From Paenibacillus ihumii (GTDB lineage: Bacteria > Bacillota > Bacilli > Paenibacillales > Paenibacillaceae), in contig NZ_LN884299.1 of assembly GCF_001403875.1 (NCBI RefSeq), forward strand, positions 558,001-622,000: a stretch of DNA of 64,000 nt, given 5' to 3'. How positions within the stretch are numbered: the first letter of the stretch is position 1; every line of letters begins with the position of its first letter. Shown one piece after another: positions 36,349 to 44,993 of this stretch. The notes under the pieces are model-generated. The model ran no database searches. It worked only from the letters and a program-made list of their open reading frames with translations, and was not told the origin of the DNA. The position numbers were made by a program, and so were the translations under genes.

Positions 36349-38178
36349 TTATGCGGTATATCGTTTCGCCTGCGTATGGAACATTTCTGCATAAGCGCCG
36401 TTTAAGCGCACCAGCTGTTCATGACTCCCTTCTTCAACAATTTCGCCGTTGTGAAGTACAATAATTTTATCCGCAAATCGGCAGCTGCTTAAGCGATGCG
36501 AGATCATAATCGTAGTCTTACCATCATACAGACTCGCAAATTTATCGTATATTTCTGCTTCTGCTCTCGGATCCAACGCAGCCGTCGGCTCGTCGAGAAT
36601 AACAATCTGGGCATCTCTTATAAATGCCCGGCTTAGCGCAATTTTCTGCCATTGCCCCCCTGACAATTCGTATCCATTGCTGAATGCCGGTCCCAGCTCC
36701 GTGTCCAAGCCGTTCGGCAGTCTCTCCAGCAGCTCCCCAATGCCTGATTTGGCCGCCGCCGCTTGCACAAAGGCATCTTCATGCATGCGAGCATGCCCCA
36801 TTGCCATGTTCTCACGGGCCGTCAGCTGGTAGCTTACATAATCCTGGAATACGGCAGACACATTCTCACGCATGCTTTTGGGATCAATGGAGGCAATATC
36901 CACGCCATCAAACCGGATCGTCCCGCTGTCCGGCGTATAGAGTCCGAGCAGGCATTTGACCAGTGTACTTTTTCCCGCGCCATTTTCTCCGACGATGGCT
37001 ATCTTCTCTCCGGGCTTGATGGTAAAGCTGACTCCTTTTATTTGAGGCTCGGAATGACTTGCATATGTAAAATAAAGATTATCAATTTCAATCAAGGTCG
37101 CCAGCCGTTCAGGAAATTTCCGCGTGCGTTCTCCCATACTCTCGTCTTCCAGATCCAGATAATTCAATACCTCGCTGACGAACAGGGATTCTTCGTATAT
37201 GCTGGCTATATTAGCGCCCAGGGTAGCTATCATAAATTGAATTTGCCCCATAGCCTGAGTCAATGAGACATAATGGCCGATCGTTAGCGCACCACTGGCA
37301 CCAAAGAAGATTAGAATAATAACCGCAGCAATATCTAATAAATGATGGGATATATGAACCAAAAGCATCTTGGAGCCGGAACGCTTCTCCAGCTCGTAGC
37401 GTTCATTCGACGTTTGCCAGAATAGTGTTTTCCATTTGGAGAATAAATAAGATACGTAGTTATACACCCTTAGCTCTTTGGCAGCAGCTCTGCTATGAAG
37501 TGTGGTCAGCAAATAATGAGCTTTTCGCTGCGTTGGTGTTTGAGAAACCATTTGATTGTATTTTTGCTTACCAAAATAGGAGTTTACTAGAATGTTTGGA
37601 ACGAGCATGAGCAGAACGGCTACAGCCAATATCCAGTGAAAGGACAGTATAACCACAATTAAACCAACCATGGTGATGACCGTACGGGCAGCATTCAGGA
37701 TCAAGTTGAAAATATTAAACCCCTTTATATCCACGCCGAACGCTGCCTTTTCCAGCTGATCATAGTAATCAGGGCGGTCATAGAAACTTAAAGGTAACCG
37801 GGCAGACTTCTGGATTAGCAGCTGTTCAAAATGGTACTTCAGCTTTTGCTGAGCCCGAAGTCCGATTAACGTTTCTATATAAAAGCAGACTCTTTCAAAA
37901 AGCATAATAGCCGCTTGAATGGCTAACAATTGGAAAGCATCAGGCAGTAATCCTTGCTGCTGACTAAATATTTTGGTAATGATATCAATTAGTTCCTTCA
38001 CAAGATAGATTTGAACAATCGGCACGAAAGAAGGAATTATTTTAAGCAGCACGAGAAAAGCCGTCGCTCCGGGAATGACCTTGAGCATAATCGGGATGAA
38101 CCGGCGAAACATGTCGATAACGACTCTTCTCTTCTCCTGGAATGTGCTTCCCGCACTATGAATCGAGTTTTTCTGCAT
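36349..38178 (-). CDS. ABC exporter (fused membrane and ATPase domains), NisT-like
   Basis: 609 aa. Start ATG 38178, six bases after AAGGTGG. N-terminal exporter membrane domain with about six helices ('LPLSFYDRPDYYDQLEKAAFG' is typical of peptide exporters), then an ATPase with Walker A 'GENGAGKSTL', signature 'LSGGQWQKIALSRAF', Walker B 'IVILDEPTAALDP' and 'MISHRLSSCRFADKIIVL'. There is no N-terminal C39 peptidase domain, so no leader at a double-glycine site would be cut by it. Lantibiotic exporters of the NisT class have this build. It comes 70 bases after the gene for a six-Cys peptide, its likely cargo. Confidence 0.9.
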   Translation of the reverse strand: MQKNSIHSAGSTFQEKRRVVIDMFRRFIPIMLKVIPGATAFLVLLKIIPSFVPIVQIYLVKELIDIITKIFSQQQGLLPDAFQLLAIQAAIMLFERVCFYIETLIGLRAQQKLKYHFEQLLIQKSARLPLSFYDRPDYYDQLEKAAFGVDIKGFNIFNLILNAARTVITMVGLIVVILSFHWILAVAVLLMLVPNILVNSYFGKQKYNQMVSQTPTQRKAHYLLTTLHSRAAAKELRVYNYVSYLFSKWKTLFWQTSNERYELEKRSGSKMLLVHISHHLLDIAAVIILIFFGASGALTIGHYVSLTQAMGQIQFMIATLGANIASIYEESLFVSEVLNYLDLEDESMGERTRKFPERLATLIEIDNLYFTYASHSEPQIKGVSFTIKPGEKIAIVGENGAGKSTLVKCLLGLYTPDSGTIRFDGVDIASIDPKSMRENVSAVFQDYVSYQLTARENMAMGHARMHEDAFVQAAAAKSGIGELLERLPNGLDTELGPAFSNGYELSGGQWQKIALSRAFIRDAQIVILDEPTAALDPRAEAEIYDKFASLYDGKTTIMISHRLSSCRFADKIIVLHNGEIVEEGSHEQLVRLNGAYAEMFHTQAKRYTA

Positions 38179-38206
38179 TATATCCACCTTAACCATAATA
38201 AATATA

Positions 38207-38235
38207 AAGTGAAGAGCGGAATCCACTCTTCACTT
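38207..38235 (-). promoter_or_regulatory. Stem-loop between Cys-rich peptide gene and exporter gene
   Basis: Perfect 10-bp stem AAGTGAAGAG (38207-38216) with CTCTTCACTT (38226-38235) and a 9-base loop, followed on the minus strand by TATATTTATT. This fits a leaky terminator or mRNA-stabilising hairpin that would give more peptide than exporter. Confidence 0.65.
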
Positions 38236-38248
38236 ATACGTATGAATT

Positions 38249-38413
38249 TTAACAACTGCAGCTTGATCCTTTGTAGCCAGAACCGCTGCCACAGTTCTCC
38301 AGGTAGTGTTCTTTAACATTTTTAATGATTTGATACGGTAGTGGTTTCCCGTTTTGGTCATAGGCTTGCGTTGTACATTGTGTACTAGTGCAAGGCTCAT
38401 ACATATAGCACAT
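38249..38413 (-). CDS. Six-cysteine 54-aa peptide, candidate secreted product
   Basis: Start ATG 38413, seven bases after AAAGGAGG; the next upstream ATG (38431) overlaps that site. Cys at 2, 8, 13, 41, 52 and 54: begins MCYMYEPCTSTQC, ends with a Gly/Ser/Cys tail (GSGSGYKGSSCSC). The middle (residues 20-40) is hydrophilic with few charges. No signal peptide, no double-Gly leader. It lies between genes for a membrane thiol-redox pair and an ABC exporter, so a disulfide-stabilised exported peptide (bacteriocin- or pheromone-like) is the best reading. A metal-binding small protein is the alternative. I do not recognise a named family. Confidence 0.7.
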   Translation of the reverse strand: MCYMYEPCTSTQCTTQAYDQNGKPLPYQIIKNVKEHYLENCGSGSGYKGSSCSC

Positions 38414-38478
38414 CTTGTTCCCTCCTTTCATAATTGATATGTATAGTCAAAGGCAATTTGCCTCAACTATCTAACAGG

Positions 38479-39042
38479 TTATGCTGTCTTAGCCATCATT
38501 CCTCTTTCAAGCAATAGAGCAAATTGCTCTTCATCAAAAACAAGACTCTTCGTTAACACTTCGGCTCGCGGGGATAAGTAATACATGAAGGGGAAGTATC
38601 CCGTCTGCATCGCCTTCATATCTGCAGTGGTAATTGGCACAACCGGCATCGTCAATTGAAATTTATGTATGTTGCTGATAACTTCCTCTTCCAGACCTAC
38701 CGTCATCAGAATCAGTTGAATATCCGCATTCTGCCTATGATAGTTTTCAAGTATGGGGTAAAGCGGCTTGCACTGGTCGCAGCCAAGCGAGGTAAGCGCT
38801 ATCAAAAAACCGTTAGCACGAATTTTTGTTAGATCGATAATTCCCTTGTTTACAGATTGAAATTGCTGTTTGCTAAACACTTGTCCTTTGGGTATCCCAT
38901 GCTCTTCTTTTAAAAGAGTCGGGCCGTGGTCCGCTTCCCTGTTCTGCATGTATAATTTATTCCTGCCCAATTGAATAATGAAGTAGGATTGCAAAGCGAC
39001 GATCACCCACAGGACGAGATACGACAAATTAAATAGATTCAT
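38479..39042 (-). CDS. Membrane-anchored thioredoxin-fold protein (MauD/TlpA-like)
   Basis: 187 aa. N-terminal membrane helix (residues 5-24), then a thioredoxin fold on the outer face: active site 'LTSLGCDQCKPLYPIL' with C88 and C91 (CxxC), later 'MPVVPITTADMKAMQTGYFPFMYYLSP' with the expected cis-Pro. MauD-like proteins work with MauE-like membrane proteins in making or shuffling disulfides in exported proteins. Its start overlaps the stop of the MauE-like gene (ATGA), so both are made together. It precedes the six-Cys peptide gene by 65 bases, which makes that peptide a plausible substrate. Confidence 0.85.
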   Translation of the reverse strand: MNLFNLSYLVLWVIVALQSYFIIQLGRNKLYMQNREADHGPTLLKEEHGIPKGQVFSKQQFQSVNKGIIDLTKIRANGFLIALTSLGCDQCKPLYPILENYHRQNADIQLILMTVGLEEEVISNIHKFQLTMPVVPITTADMKAMQTGYFPFMYYLSPRAEVLTKSLVFDEEQFALLLERGMMAKTA

Positions 39043-39545
39043 TTTGAATTTTCCCCTAGGATTAGTTTTCTATTCTTCAGCATGAGGTAAACACTTAATA
39101 GGCCAATGGAAAGTCCAATGCAGCTGATCAGCTCAGTGATATCCTGCATAAGGATCGAGGAGGTCTCGTTTATGACGAGGCCAGCTGCCGACAAGAGGAA
39201 TAACGGAGTGTTTCTCAACATCGTCCCCCACCCAAGCTTCTCTTCGCTTGCCTTCCCGAAGCAATTGCAGGTAACGTCGAGCTTCTTGTAAATGGATACA
39301 CCGGCTGCAAAATAAAACGATAGAAACAACAGCACTGCTCCCGCCTGGCCGGCTTGACGCAGAGGATCTATTAGCAGCATGGCAGCAGCAATAATTTCGA
39401 CCGTCATTACAAACCAGGCTGTAAACTGGGGGAAGCCTAGCTTATCAATGGTTTTCTTGAAATCCTGATAAGATAGCAGCTTTGAGATAAAGGAATATAT
39501 AAGAATAGTTGATAAAAATATAGCTACGGCCAAACCAACATTCAT
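39039..39545 (-). CDS. MauE/DoxX-like membrane redox protein
   Basis: 168 aa with four predicted membrane helices. Start ATG 39545, seven bases after AGGAGG; ATG 39551 leaves only one base. The MauE mark 'LDVTCNCFGKASEEKLGWGTMLRNTPLFLLS' (C93, C95) is present. MauE-like proteins pass electrons or disulfides through the membrane, like DsbB/VKOR or CcdA in function. First gene of the operon; a SigA-type promoter lies at 39578-39607. Confidence 0.85.
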   Translation of the reverse strand: MNVGLAVAIFLSTILIYSFISKLLSYQDFKKTIDKLGFPQFTAWFVMTVEIIAAAMLLIDPLRQAGQAGAVLLFLSFYFAAGVSIYKKLDVTCNCFGKASEEKLGWGTMLRNTPLFLLSAAGLVINETSSILMQDITELISCIGLSIGLLSVYLMLKNRKLILGENSK

Positions 39546-39577
39546 ATCCATTCCTCCTATTTTTTTGAATTAACTGT

Positions 39578-39607
39578 ATTCTATGTCACCAGAAAATGGG
39601 TCGTCAA
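39578..39607 (-). promoter_or_regulatory. Promoter of the peptide/redox/exporter operon
   Basis: Minus strand -35 TTGACG (39607-39602), 18-base spacer, -10 TAGAAT (39583-39578). About 30 bases before the first start codon. Confidence 0.65.
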
Positions 39608-39709
39608 TCCCAATATGTTAAATTGTAGTATAATGACACAAATTATTGATTTTTATAAGAAATAGGCGCTCAAAGTCGGCAACGATTCATCTGACCAAGG
39701 GTATAATAT

Positions 39710-39738
39710 TTGACATAAATGACATTTAAATGTATATT
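39710..39738 (+). promoter_or_regulatory. Strong SigA-type promoter
   Basis: -35 TTGACA (39710-39715), 17-base spacer, -10 TATATT (39733-39738). Transcription would begin near 39745 and meet the terminator at 39771-39820 at once. Confidence 0.75.
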
Positions 39739-39770
39739 GGAGACAATGTTTTAATGATTCCTTACGACGG

Positions 39771-39820
39771 AAGCACCCGTAGGAGCAGGCGCCAGCGCCT
39801 ATTCTCACGGGTGCTTTTTT
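39771..39820 (+). terminator. Leader terminator / end of a possible small RNA
   Basis: Stem AAGCACCCGT (39771-39780) with ACGGGTGCTT (39807-39816), an inner 6-bp hairpin (AGGCGC/GCGCCT, 39787-39800), then six T. It lies between the 39710 promoter and the 39879 gene. Confidence 0.85.
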
Positions 39821-39878
39821 GTCGTTCGGCATCATTTCTGGTCTAGACCAAGAATAAACTAAAGGAGAGGAATGAAGA

Positions 39879-40727
39879 ATGGATTCACGTAAGGATGGAA
39901 TGCGAGGACGGTTCACTGTACTACTTGCCGGCATGCTGCTTTTGCTGCTTCAATGCCTTGTGGCCCCTGCGCCCTCAGTCAAGGCTGCTGCTCTCGAGTT
40001 CACTGATTCCCTGAAGGCTTCTCTGGAGAAGACGGCGGAGGCTGCTGGCGGCACCACGAAGACTCGGCTGCTGAAGCAGTACAACGATTTGGCAGCTCTG
40101 GATAAGCAGCTCAAGGCCCAGGACGCTAAGATCAACAGCCAGAGGCTCAGCAATGAAGCCCGGCTTGTCGAAGTACGCAAGCAAATCAGCAATTTGGATG
40201 CAGACAAAATCCGCAAGCTGGACAGCCAAGCCAAGACGGCGCGGAGCAAGCTGCAGCCGCTGCTCAATTTGCACAGCACCTTGAACAAGCAGGCCTCTGC
40301 GGTCAAATCCCGGAAGGATAAGAGCTTGTACAAGTCGCTGAAGCAGCAGGCCGACGCCATGAAGCCGGCGATCGAGCTTGCCCGCCTCCACATCCGCAAT
40401 CGGGAGGCGGAGCTGAAGGCAGCTAAGAGCGAGAAGACAAGAAGGACGAAAGAAATTCGCACCGTGCTCTCCCAAATCGACGCCGTCAAAGTCAAAATAA
40501 AAGCGGAGCGAAGCGCGGTCAGCAGCAAAAACAAGAGCATGGCTACCGAATGGAAAAATTTCAAGACCGCCTTGAAGAATAAAGACGCTGGGAGAGCCTC
40601 GGATACCTTGAACCGCGCGACTAAGCTGTCGAATCAGGTTCTGACCCATAAACAGAACATGTACAAGCTGGAAACGCAAATATCCGAGATCATTGCAAAA
40701 GCAGCAGCCAAGATAAACTCAAAGTAA
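39879..40727 (+). CDS. Secreted coiled-coil protein of unknown function
   Basis: 282 aa. Start ATG 39879, eight bases after AAAGGAGAGG. Signal peptide (LLAGMLLLLLQCLVAPAPSVKA, cleavage near residue 37), then almost entirely helical heptad-like sequence rich in Lys, Ala, Gln and Ser ('LDKQLKAQDAKINSQRLSNEARLVEVRKQISNLDADKI'). No enzymatic motif. Looks like an exported or surface-associated coiled-coil protein. Its expression must pass, or bypass, the terminator just upstream. Alternative: a cell-wall-bound structural protein; no family recognised. Confidence 0.75.
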   Translation: MDSRKDGMRGRFTVLLAGMLLLLLQCLVAPAPSVKAAALEFTDSLKASLEKTAEAAGGTTKTRLLKQYNDLAALDKQLKAQDAKINSQRLSNEARLVEVRKQISNLDADKIRKLDSQAKTARSKLQPLLNLHSTLNKQASAVKSRKDKSLYKSLKQQADAMKPAIELARLHIRNREAELKAAKSEKTRRTKEIRTVLSQIDAVKVKIKAERSAVSSKNKSMATEWKNFKTALKNKDAGRASDTLNRATKLSNQVLTHKQNMYKLETQISEIIAKAAAKINSK

Positions 40728-40827
40728 TGAGCGAACTTAGTTAGTCGCTAGGGGTTAGTGACTCAAGGTTCATGCTCATGAATCAGGAGGCAGCACCAGC
40801 CCCTGACCCGGCCCATCCTGCTCTGCC

Positions 40828-42429
40828 TTATGCCTGGGAATGTGTCTGCTCTTGGCTGGCTAACAGCTTCGCCCGATACTCGAACGGAGAAATGCCCTCC
40901 AGCTCCTTAAACACGCGGGAAAACTGCTTAGCGGTCTCGAAGCCTACCGCCGCCCCGACATCCGCAAGCCTAAGCCGTTGATCGCGCAACAGCTGCTTGG
41001 CCTTGCGGATTCTTACTTTTTTCAAATACACTACGAAGCTCTCTCCGGTATACGCCTTGAACGCTTCGCTGAAATAGGAATAGTTCAATGACACGTGATT
41101 GCTGACAATGGCCATGTTCAGGGAGCGATGATAATTCTCTTCGATGTAAGCCACCGCTTCCTTCATGTCCCCGTGCTCGGAGTGAGCAAAGCGAATGCCC
41201 TTGATATACTCATGCAAGCTGAATAATAGCTGCTCCAGCGACCTGAAATAATCGTGAAAATGGCGGAAGCGGCCCATCATGCCGACCCTGCGGTACAGCT
41301 TAAGCACCTCCACGGACGCCTCCCCGTACAAACGGAACACTTCATCCAGCACCTGTTCATTGATTCTCTGGCTGATTCGCTCGATATAATGGATGTCGAG
41401 CTCGGCCAGCTCCTCGCTATGAAAGATACTGTGCAGCAAGGGACTAATCTCCTTCCCGTGGTTCGTTCCCAGGATGTTGCCCAGCTTGCGGATTTCCTCC
41501 TCTGGCACGGCATAGTGCAGCCGTTGGCCCTGAATATCCTGATATCTGATGATCTGGACTTGAGGATAGATGAAGGAATACTCCACAGCCTGCAGCGCTT
41601 GACGGTAACAATTGGGGATATCCTCCATCCGCACCCCTTCCTCGCTTAACCCGCATAGCAATCCGCTAAGGCCCTTGGCCTCCGCCAGCTGCGCCAGCCC
41701 GGCAAACCTCTCCCCGGGGCTGCCAATAAGCACGACCCGGCCCTCCCGGTCATGGAAAGAGGCATTCAGCACAAGGCCTTCCTCGCATTGATGCAGCAGC
41801 TCCTCGACCAGCGCCATTAATTCTCCGCGCTGCATCTCGCGTCCATCCTCATACTTATAAACAGCGACGGCTACCGTGAACGGAAGCGTATAGCCCGCAA
41901 AATCGATTTCCCGCCCAAGCTCCCGCCGCTCCTGCTCGGTAAGCCCGGTCTGCATCAGCAGCTCCTGCAGGCGGCTGGACTGCAGCTTGCGCCGGTAAGA
42001 CTCCGCCCCGGCAACCGTCTCGGCTAACCGGGAACGCCGCTGAAGATCCTCTTCGCATTTGCGCAGCGAGGCAAACAGCTCATCCCGCCGGATCGGCTTC
42101 AATAAATAATCCTGCGCCTGATATTTGATGGCGGCCCTGGCATATTCAAAATCCTCATAGCCGCTTAGAATAATAATGTTCGGCTTGAGGCGAAGCCCCC
42201 CCGATGAATCGTTGTCACTGAGCTTCTCAATCAAAGCAATCCCATCCATGACCGGCATGCGAATATCCGTAATGACGATATCGGCCCCTTTGCTGCGATA
42301 CAGCGCCAGCGCTTCCTCCCCCTGGGTGGCCGTCATGATGGCGTACATGCCTGGAAATTCGCGCTCGATCATCATTTTCATTCCGATCCGAATATTCTTC
42401 TCATCATCTACGATCAACAGCTTTCTCAA
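40828..42429 (-). CDS. YesN-type response regulator with AraC output domain
   Basis: 533 aa. Receiver with 'LLIVDDEKNIRIGM' and phospho-acceptor Asp in 'IVITDIRMPVMDGIA'; C-terminal AraC helix-turn-helix ('MAIVSNHVSLNYSYFSEAFKAYTGE', 'LADVGAAVGFETAKQFSRVFKELEGISPFEYR'). It starts with TTG 42429, eight bases after AAGGGGG, within the last codons of the kinase gene (26-base overlap). It pairs with the YesM-type kinase and probably regulates the Lpl-type importer at 45.4-49 kb. Confidence 0.92.
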   Translation of the reverse strand: MRKLLIVDDEKNIRIGMKMMIEREFPGMYAIMTATQGEEALALYRSKGADIVITDIRMPVMDGIALIEKLSDNDSSGGLRLKPNIIILSGYEDFEYARAAIKYQAQDYLLKPIRRDELFASLRKCEEDLQRRSRLAETVAGAESYRRKLQSSRLQELLMQTGLTEQERRELGREIDFAGYTLPFTVAVAVYKYEDGREMQRGELMALVEELLHQCEEGLVLNASFHDREGRVVLIGSPGERFAGLAQLAEAKGLSGLLCGLSEEGVRMEDIPNCYRQALQAVEYSFIYPQVQIIRYQDIQGQRLHYAVPEEEIRKLGNILGTNHGKEISPLLHSIFHSEELAELDIHYIERISQRINEQVLDEVFRLYGEASVEVLKLYRRVGMMGRFRHFHDYFRSLEQLLFSLHEYIKGIRFAHSEHGDMKEAVAYIEENYHRSLNMAIVSNHVSLNYSYFSEAFKAYTGESFVVYLKKVRIRKAKQLLRDQRLRLADVGAAVGFETAKQFSRVFKELEGISPFEYRAKLLASQEQTHSQA

Positions 42430-44323
42430 TGTCCATCCCCCTTCCTGTCAGCAGAACCTTCGGAATTCTCATGACAACCTCGGTATATTGTCCCTGTACG
42501 CTGAAGATTTCCAAGCCGTAAGGCTTGCCGTAATACAGCAGGATCCGCTCATGGACGTTCCTGAGCCCGATCCCCTCCGTCTTCTCTCCGCTTCGCTCAA
42601 AGCCTACCCGTTCCCTTTCCTGCAACCCGGCCGCCACGATGCTGGCATTGATCCGGCTGACAAGGACTTCGTCCATGCCTCTACCGTTATCAGCTACCGT
42701 GATGACAATCCCGTTATCCCCCCAATCCTTCACCGCCATCTTAATTTCGCGGCGGCCTTGGCCTTCGCCGTCAGGCCAAGCATATTTGACGCAGTTCTCT
42801 ACAAGCGGCTGCAGCGACATCTTTAACACTTCCAGCTCCATAAAATATGGGGATACATCCAAGGACAATGCTATAGGCTCGTCAAAACGAATATTCATAA
42901 TTTCAATATAGTTTTCAATATGACGAATTTCGTCCCTTAGCTTTACATATTCGCCCGTCCATTTAAAGTTGTAGCGCATCATTCCGCCGAGAGAGGTAAG
43001 CACATCGGAAATCGTTCTCTGATTTTCAATCTCAGCCAGCATTTTAATATTCTCCAGCGTATTGTACAGAAAATGCGAATCGATTTGACTGTACAGCGTT
43101 CGCAGCTCCGCCTCCTTCGTCATCGCCTGCTTCCGCACGCCTTGGGCGATCAGCTCGTTGATCGTCTGCAGCAATTTATTAAAATGATGCGCCAGTTCTC
43201 CGACCTCCCCGCTTCCCTCCAAGCGAGGTACGGTGGTATTCAGCTCTCCCCTGCGAACTTTTTTCATAGCGTCCGTCAGACGTTTTAAGCCCTTTAGAAT
43301 CATGGAGTTCAGGAAATATGTAATCATCGATAGCACGAGAATAAGAATAATGTTGGCAGCGATAATCTGCTTCTTCAATTGCGAAATATGATTTAGAGGA
43401 CCCTCCATGGAAATGACGTTAATCAAATGAGCCCCTACCCGTTCCACCGGGGAGGCTGTGATTAAATACGATTGGTCGTTGATTTTGAACTCGCTAGTCT
43501 CTCTCCCGCTATGCTGCAGGTGTGCGAACTGCCGGCGCACCTCGCCGATCATCGCCTCGTTGTCGCCGGAAATGCTCCGTCTATGATCCACGAACAACGC
43601 GCCGGTATGATCCATAATCATCATCTGGTATTCGACGTCCCCAATGCCCGCAAACGTCTTCGGGGAGAATTCCTTGAGCAGCATTTCGATGCTGACGATG
43701 CCGATATGCCTGCCTCCCTTGTTGATTTCCCGCAGCAGAGAGACCTTCGGCTGATCGGCGTTCGGTTCGGACGTATAGCGCTTCATAATGTCCCGGTCGT
43801 CCGCCTGGAACACCCACATTTCCGCCCCGCCCAGCGCTCTGGCCTCGGCAAACCAGGCCTCGTTCTCAATCCGCCTCTCCTGGAACACAATCGGCCATAT
43901 CTCATGGATCAGCGGGTTGTTACCGAAGAGCCGCCAATGCAGAATACTGGGATTATTGAATTGAATCCGGGTAAAATCGGCGAAGGTTCCCCGGGTCAGC
44001 TCCAGCAGCTCGATCGTCCCCGGCTCCTCATTCAGAGTTAAATAATCGATCAATTCCTGATCCAAGATCGTAATATGGGCAGCGGATTCCATCACCTCGA
44101 TCTGCTTCTCGATATGGAACTTCTCCAGCTCCAGCATGAATTGGCTCTGCTTCACCGCATCCCGGGTATATGTCCTGCTGATTTCATTGAAAAAATAGTT
44201 GGAAATGATGATGCTCGGAATCAAAATAATCACGATATACGCGGTCACAAGACGGCTCTGCATCGACCTGCGTCTGAGCCAGTAGATGATCGGCTGCCAA
44301 GCCGTAATCATACGCTGCTTCAT
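42404..44323 (-). CDS. YesM-type sensor histidine kinase
   Basis: 639 aa. Start ATG 44323, eight bases after AGGAAG; the frame runs on upstream to 44401 without a ribosome binding site. First membrane helix 'LVTAYIVIILIPSIIISNYFF', extracellular Cache-like sensor of about 240 residues, second helix near 'IILILVLSMITYFLNSMIL', HAMP, His_kinase 'SQIDSHFLYNTLENIKMLAEI', and HATPase 'VENCVKYAWPDG' and 'VADNGRGMDEVL'. Same family as the pair at 14.8-18.2 kb. Confidence 0.92.
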   Translation of the reverse strand: MKQRMITAWQPIIYWLRRRSMQSRLVTAYIVIILIPSIIISNYFFNEISRTYTRDAVKQSQFMLELEKFHIEKQIEVMESAAHITILDQELIDYLTLNEEPGTIELLELTRGTFADFTRIQFNNPSILHWRLFGNNPLIHEIWPIVFQERRIENEAWFAEARALGGAEMWVFQADDRDIMKRYTSEPNADQPKVSLLREINKGGRHIGIVSIEMLLKEFSPKTFAGIGDVEYQMMIMDHTGALFVDHRRSISGDNEAMIGEVRRQFAHLQHSGRETSEFKINDQSYLITASPVERVGAHLINVISMEGPLNHISQLKKQIIAANIILILVLSMITYFLNSMILKGLKRLTDAMKKVRRGELNTTVPRLEGSGEVGELAHHFNKLLQTINELIAQGVRKQAMTKEAELRTLYSQIDSHFLYNTLENIKMLAEIENQRTISDVLTSLGGMMRYNFKWTGEYVKLRDEIRHIENYIEIMNIRFDEPIALSLDVSPYFMELEVLKMSLQPLVENCVKYAWPDGEGQGRREIKMAVKDWGDNGIVITVADNGRGMDEVLVSRINASIVAAGLQERERVGFERSGEKTEGIGLRNVHERILLYYGKPYGLEIFSVQGQYTEVVMRIPKVLLTGRGMDIEKAVDRR

Positions 44324-44546
44324 CCTCTGCACTTCCTGTTCTACGCAAAAATACGCTATATAAACTATTGAAATGAACTCATTGAAACGAATGTGAGACA
44401 AGTACGTAAAATCTCTCCATGATCGCTATTGCTCCCAGATTTCTTGGATAAATACGGGTTGAATTCTCCGTTTCTTCGGAATCATTTTTCTCCCGCTGCC
44501 TGCATCCGATTTTTGCTCATCTTATATTAGCTGCGTTTACCTAGCT

Positions 44547-44774
44547 GTATCGTACAATAAAGCCATTGTTACCTTTGAGGCATATGCCAGGCTGTCTGTC
44601 GTACAAACCGTTGTACCTTAGTGGCATATACCAGGCTGTCGTACAAACCGTTGTACCTTAGTGGCATATACCAGGCTGTCGTACAAAACCGTTGTACCTT
44701 AGTGGCATATACCAGGCTATCGTGCACTAAGCCGTTGTTACCTTTGAGGCATATACCAGGCTGTCGTACACTAG
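44547..44774. repeat. Tandem repeat, five copies of about 40-44 bp
   Basis: Units share GGCATATACCAGGCT and GTACAAACCGTTGTAC; the latter has GTACAA/TTGTAC inverted arms, so each unit can form a small hairpin. Middle three copies are nearly identical; the outer two are diverged. Confidence 0.85.
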
Positions 44775-44993
44775 ATGGAATTCATGTATCTAATTACCCT
44801 CTAAACGAATGTTTCAGGGGATTAGATGGATTCTATGCACCTAATATCAAGTATCCAGCTCATAATTGGCCATTTCCCTTCTCCTAACGACATGAATTCC
44901 ATTTAAATCCGCTACCCCTTCTTGATCGAAGAAACTAACTACTATAAATCCATTTATATAAGTTGACTATTAAAATGGCTGTGGTGCAAGGGC

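Larger units (their letters stand above)
39552..39878. other. Intergenic region with two divergent promoters and a leader terminator
   Basis: About 330 bases. The left part holds the minus-strand promoter of the peptide operon (39578-39607). The right part holds a + strand promoter (39710-39738) and, only about 30 bases after its start, a strong terminator (39771-39820), before the coiled-coil gene at 39879. Confidence 0.7.

Noticed and set aside
36349..38178. Exporter with a built-in C39 leader peptidase
   Set aside because: The protein goes straight into the membrane domain; there is no room for, or sign of, the Cys-His peptidase domain.
39653..39934. Minus-strand ORF of 93 aa across the leader/terminator region
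   Set aside because: It runs through a promoter and terminator of the other strand, has no ribosome binding site and no recognisable protein.
40838..42058. Several ORFs of 60-130 aa inside the YesN-type regulator gene
   Set aside because: Shadow frames of a well-supported gene in GC-rich sequence.
44547..44774. Possible CRISPR array
   Set aside because: Units abut each other with no unique spacers, and no cas genes are nearby.
44621..44887. 88-aa ORF with repeated AYTRLS segments
   Set aside because: Product of the 40-bp repeat array; no ribosome binding site or conserved feature.
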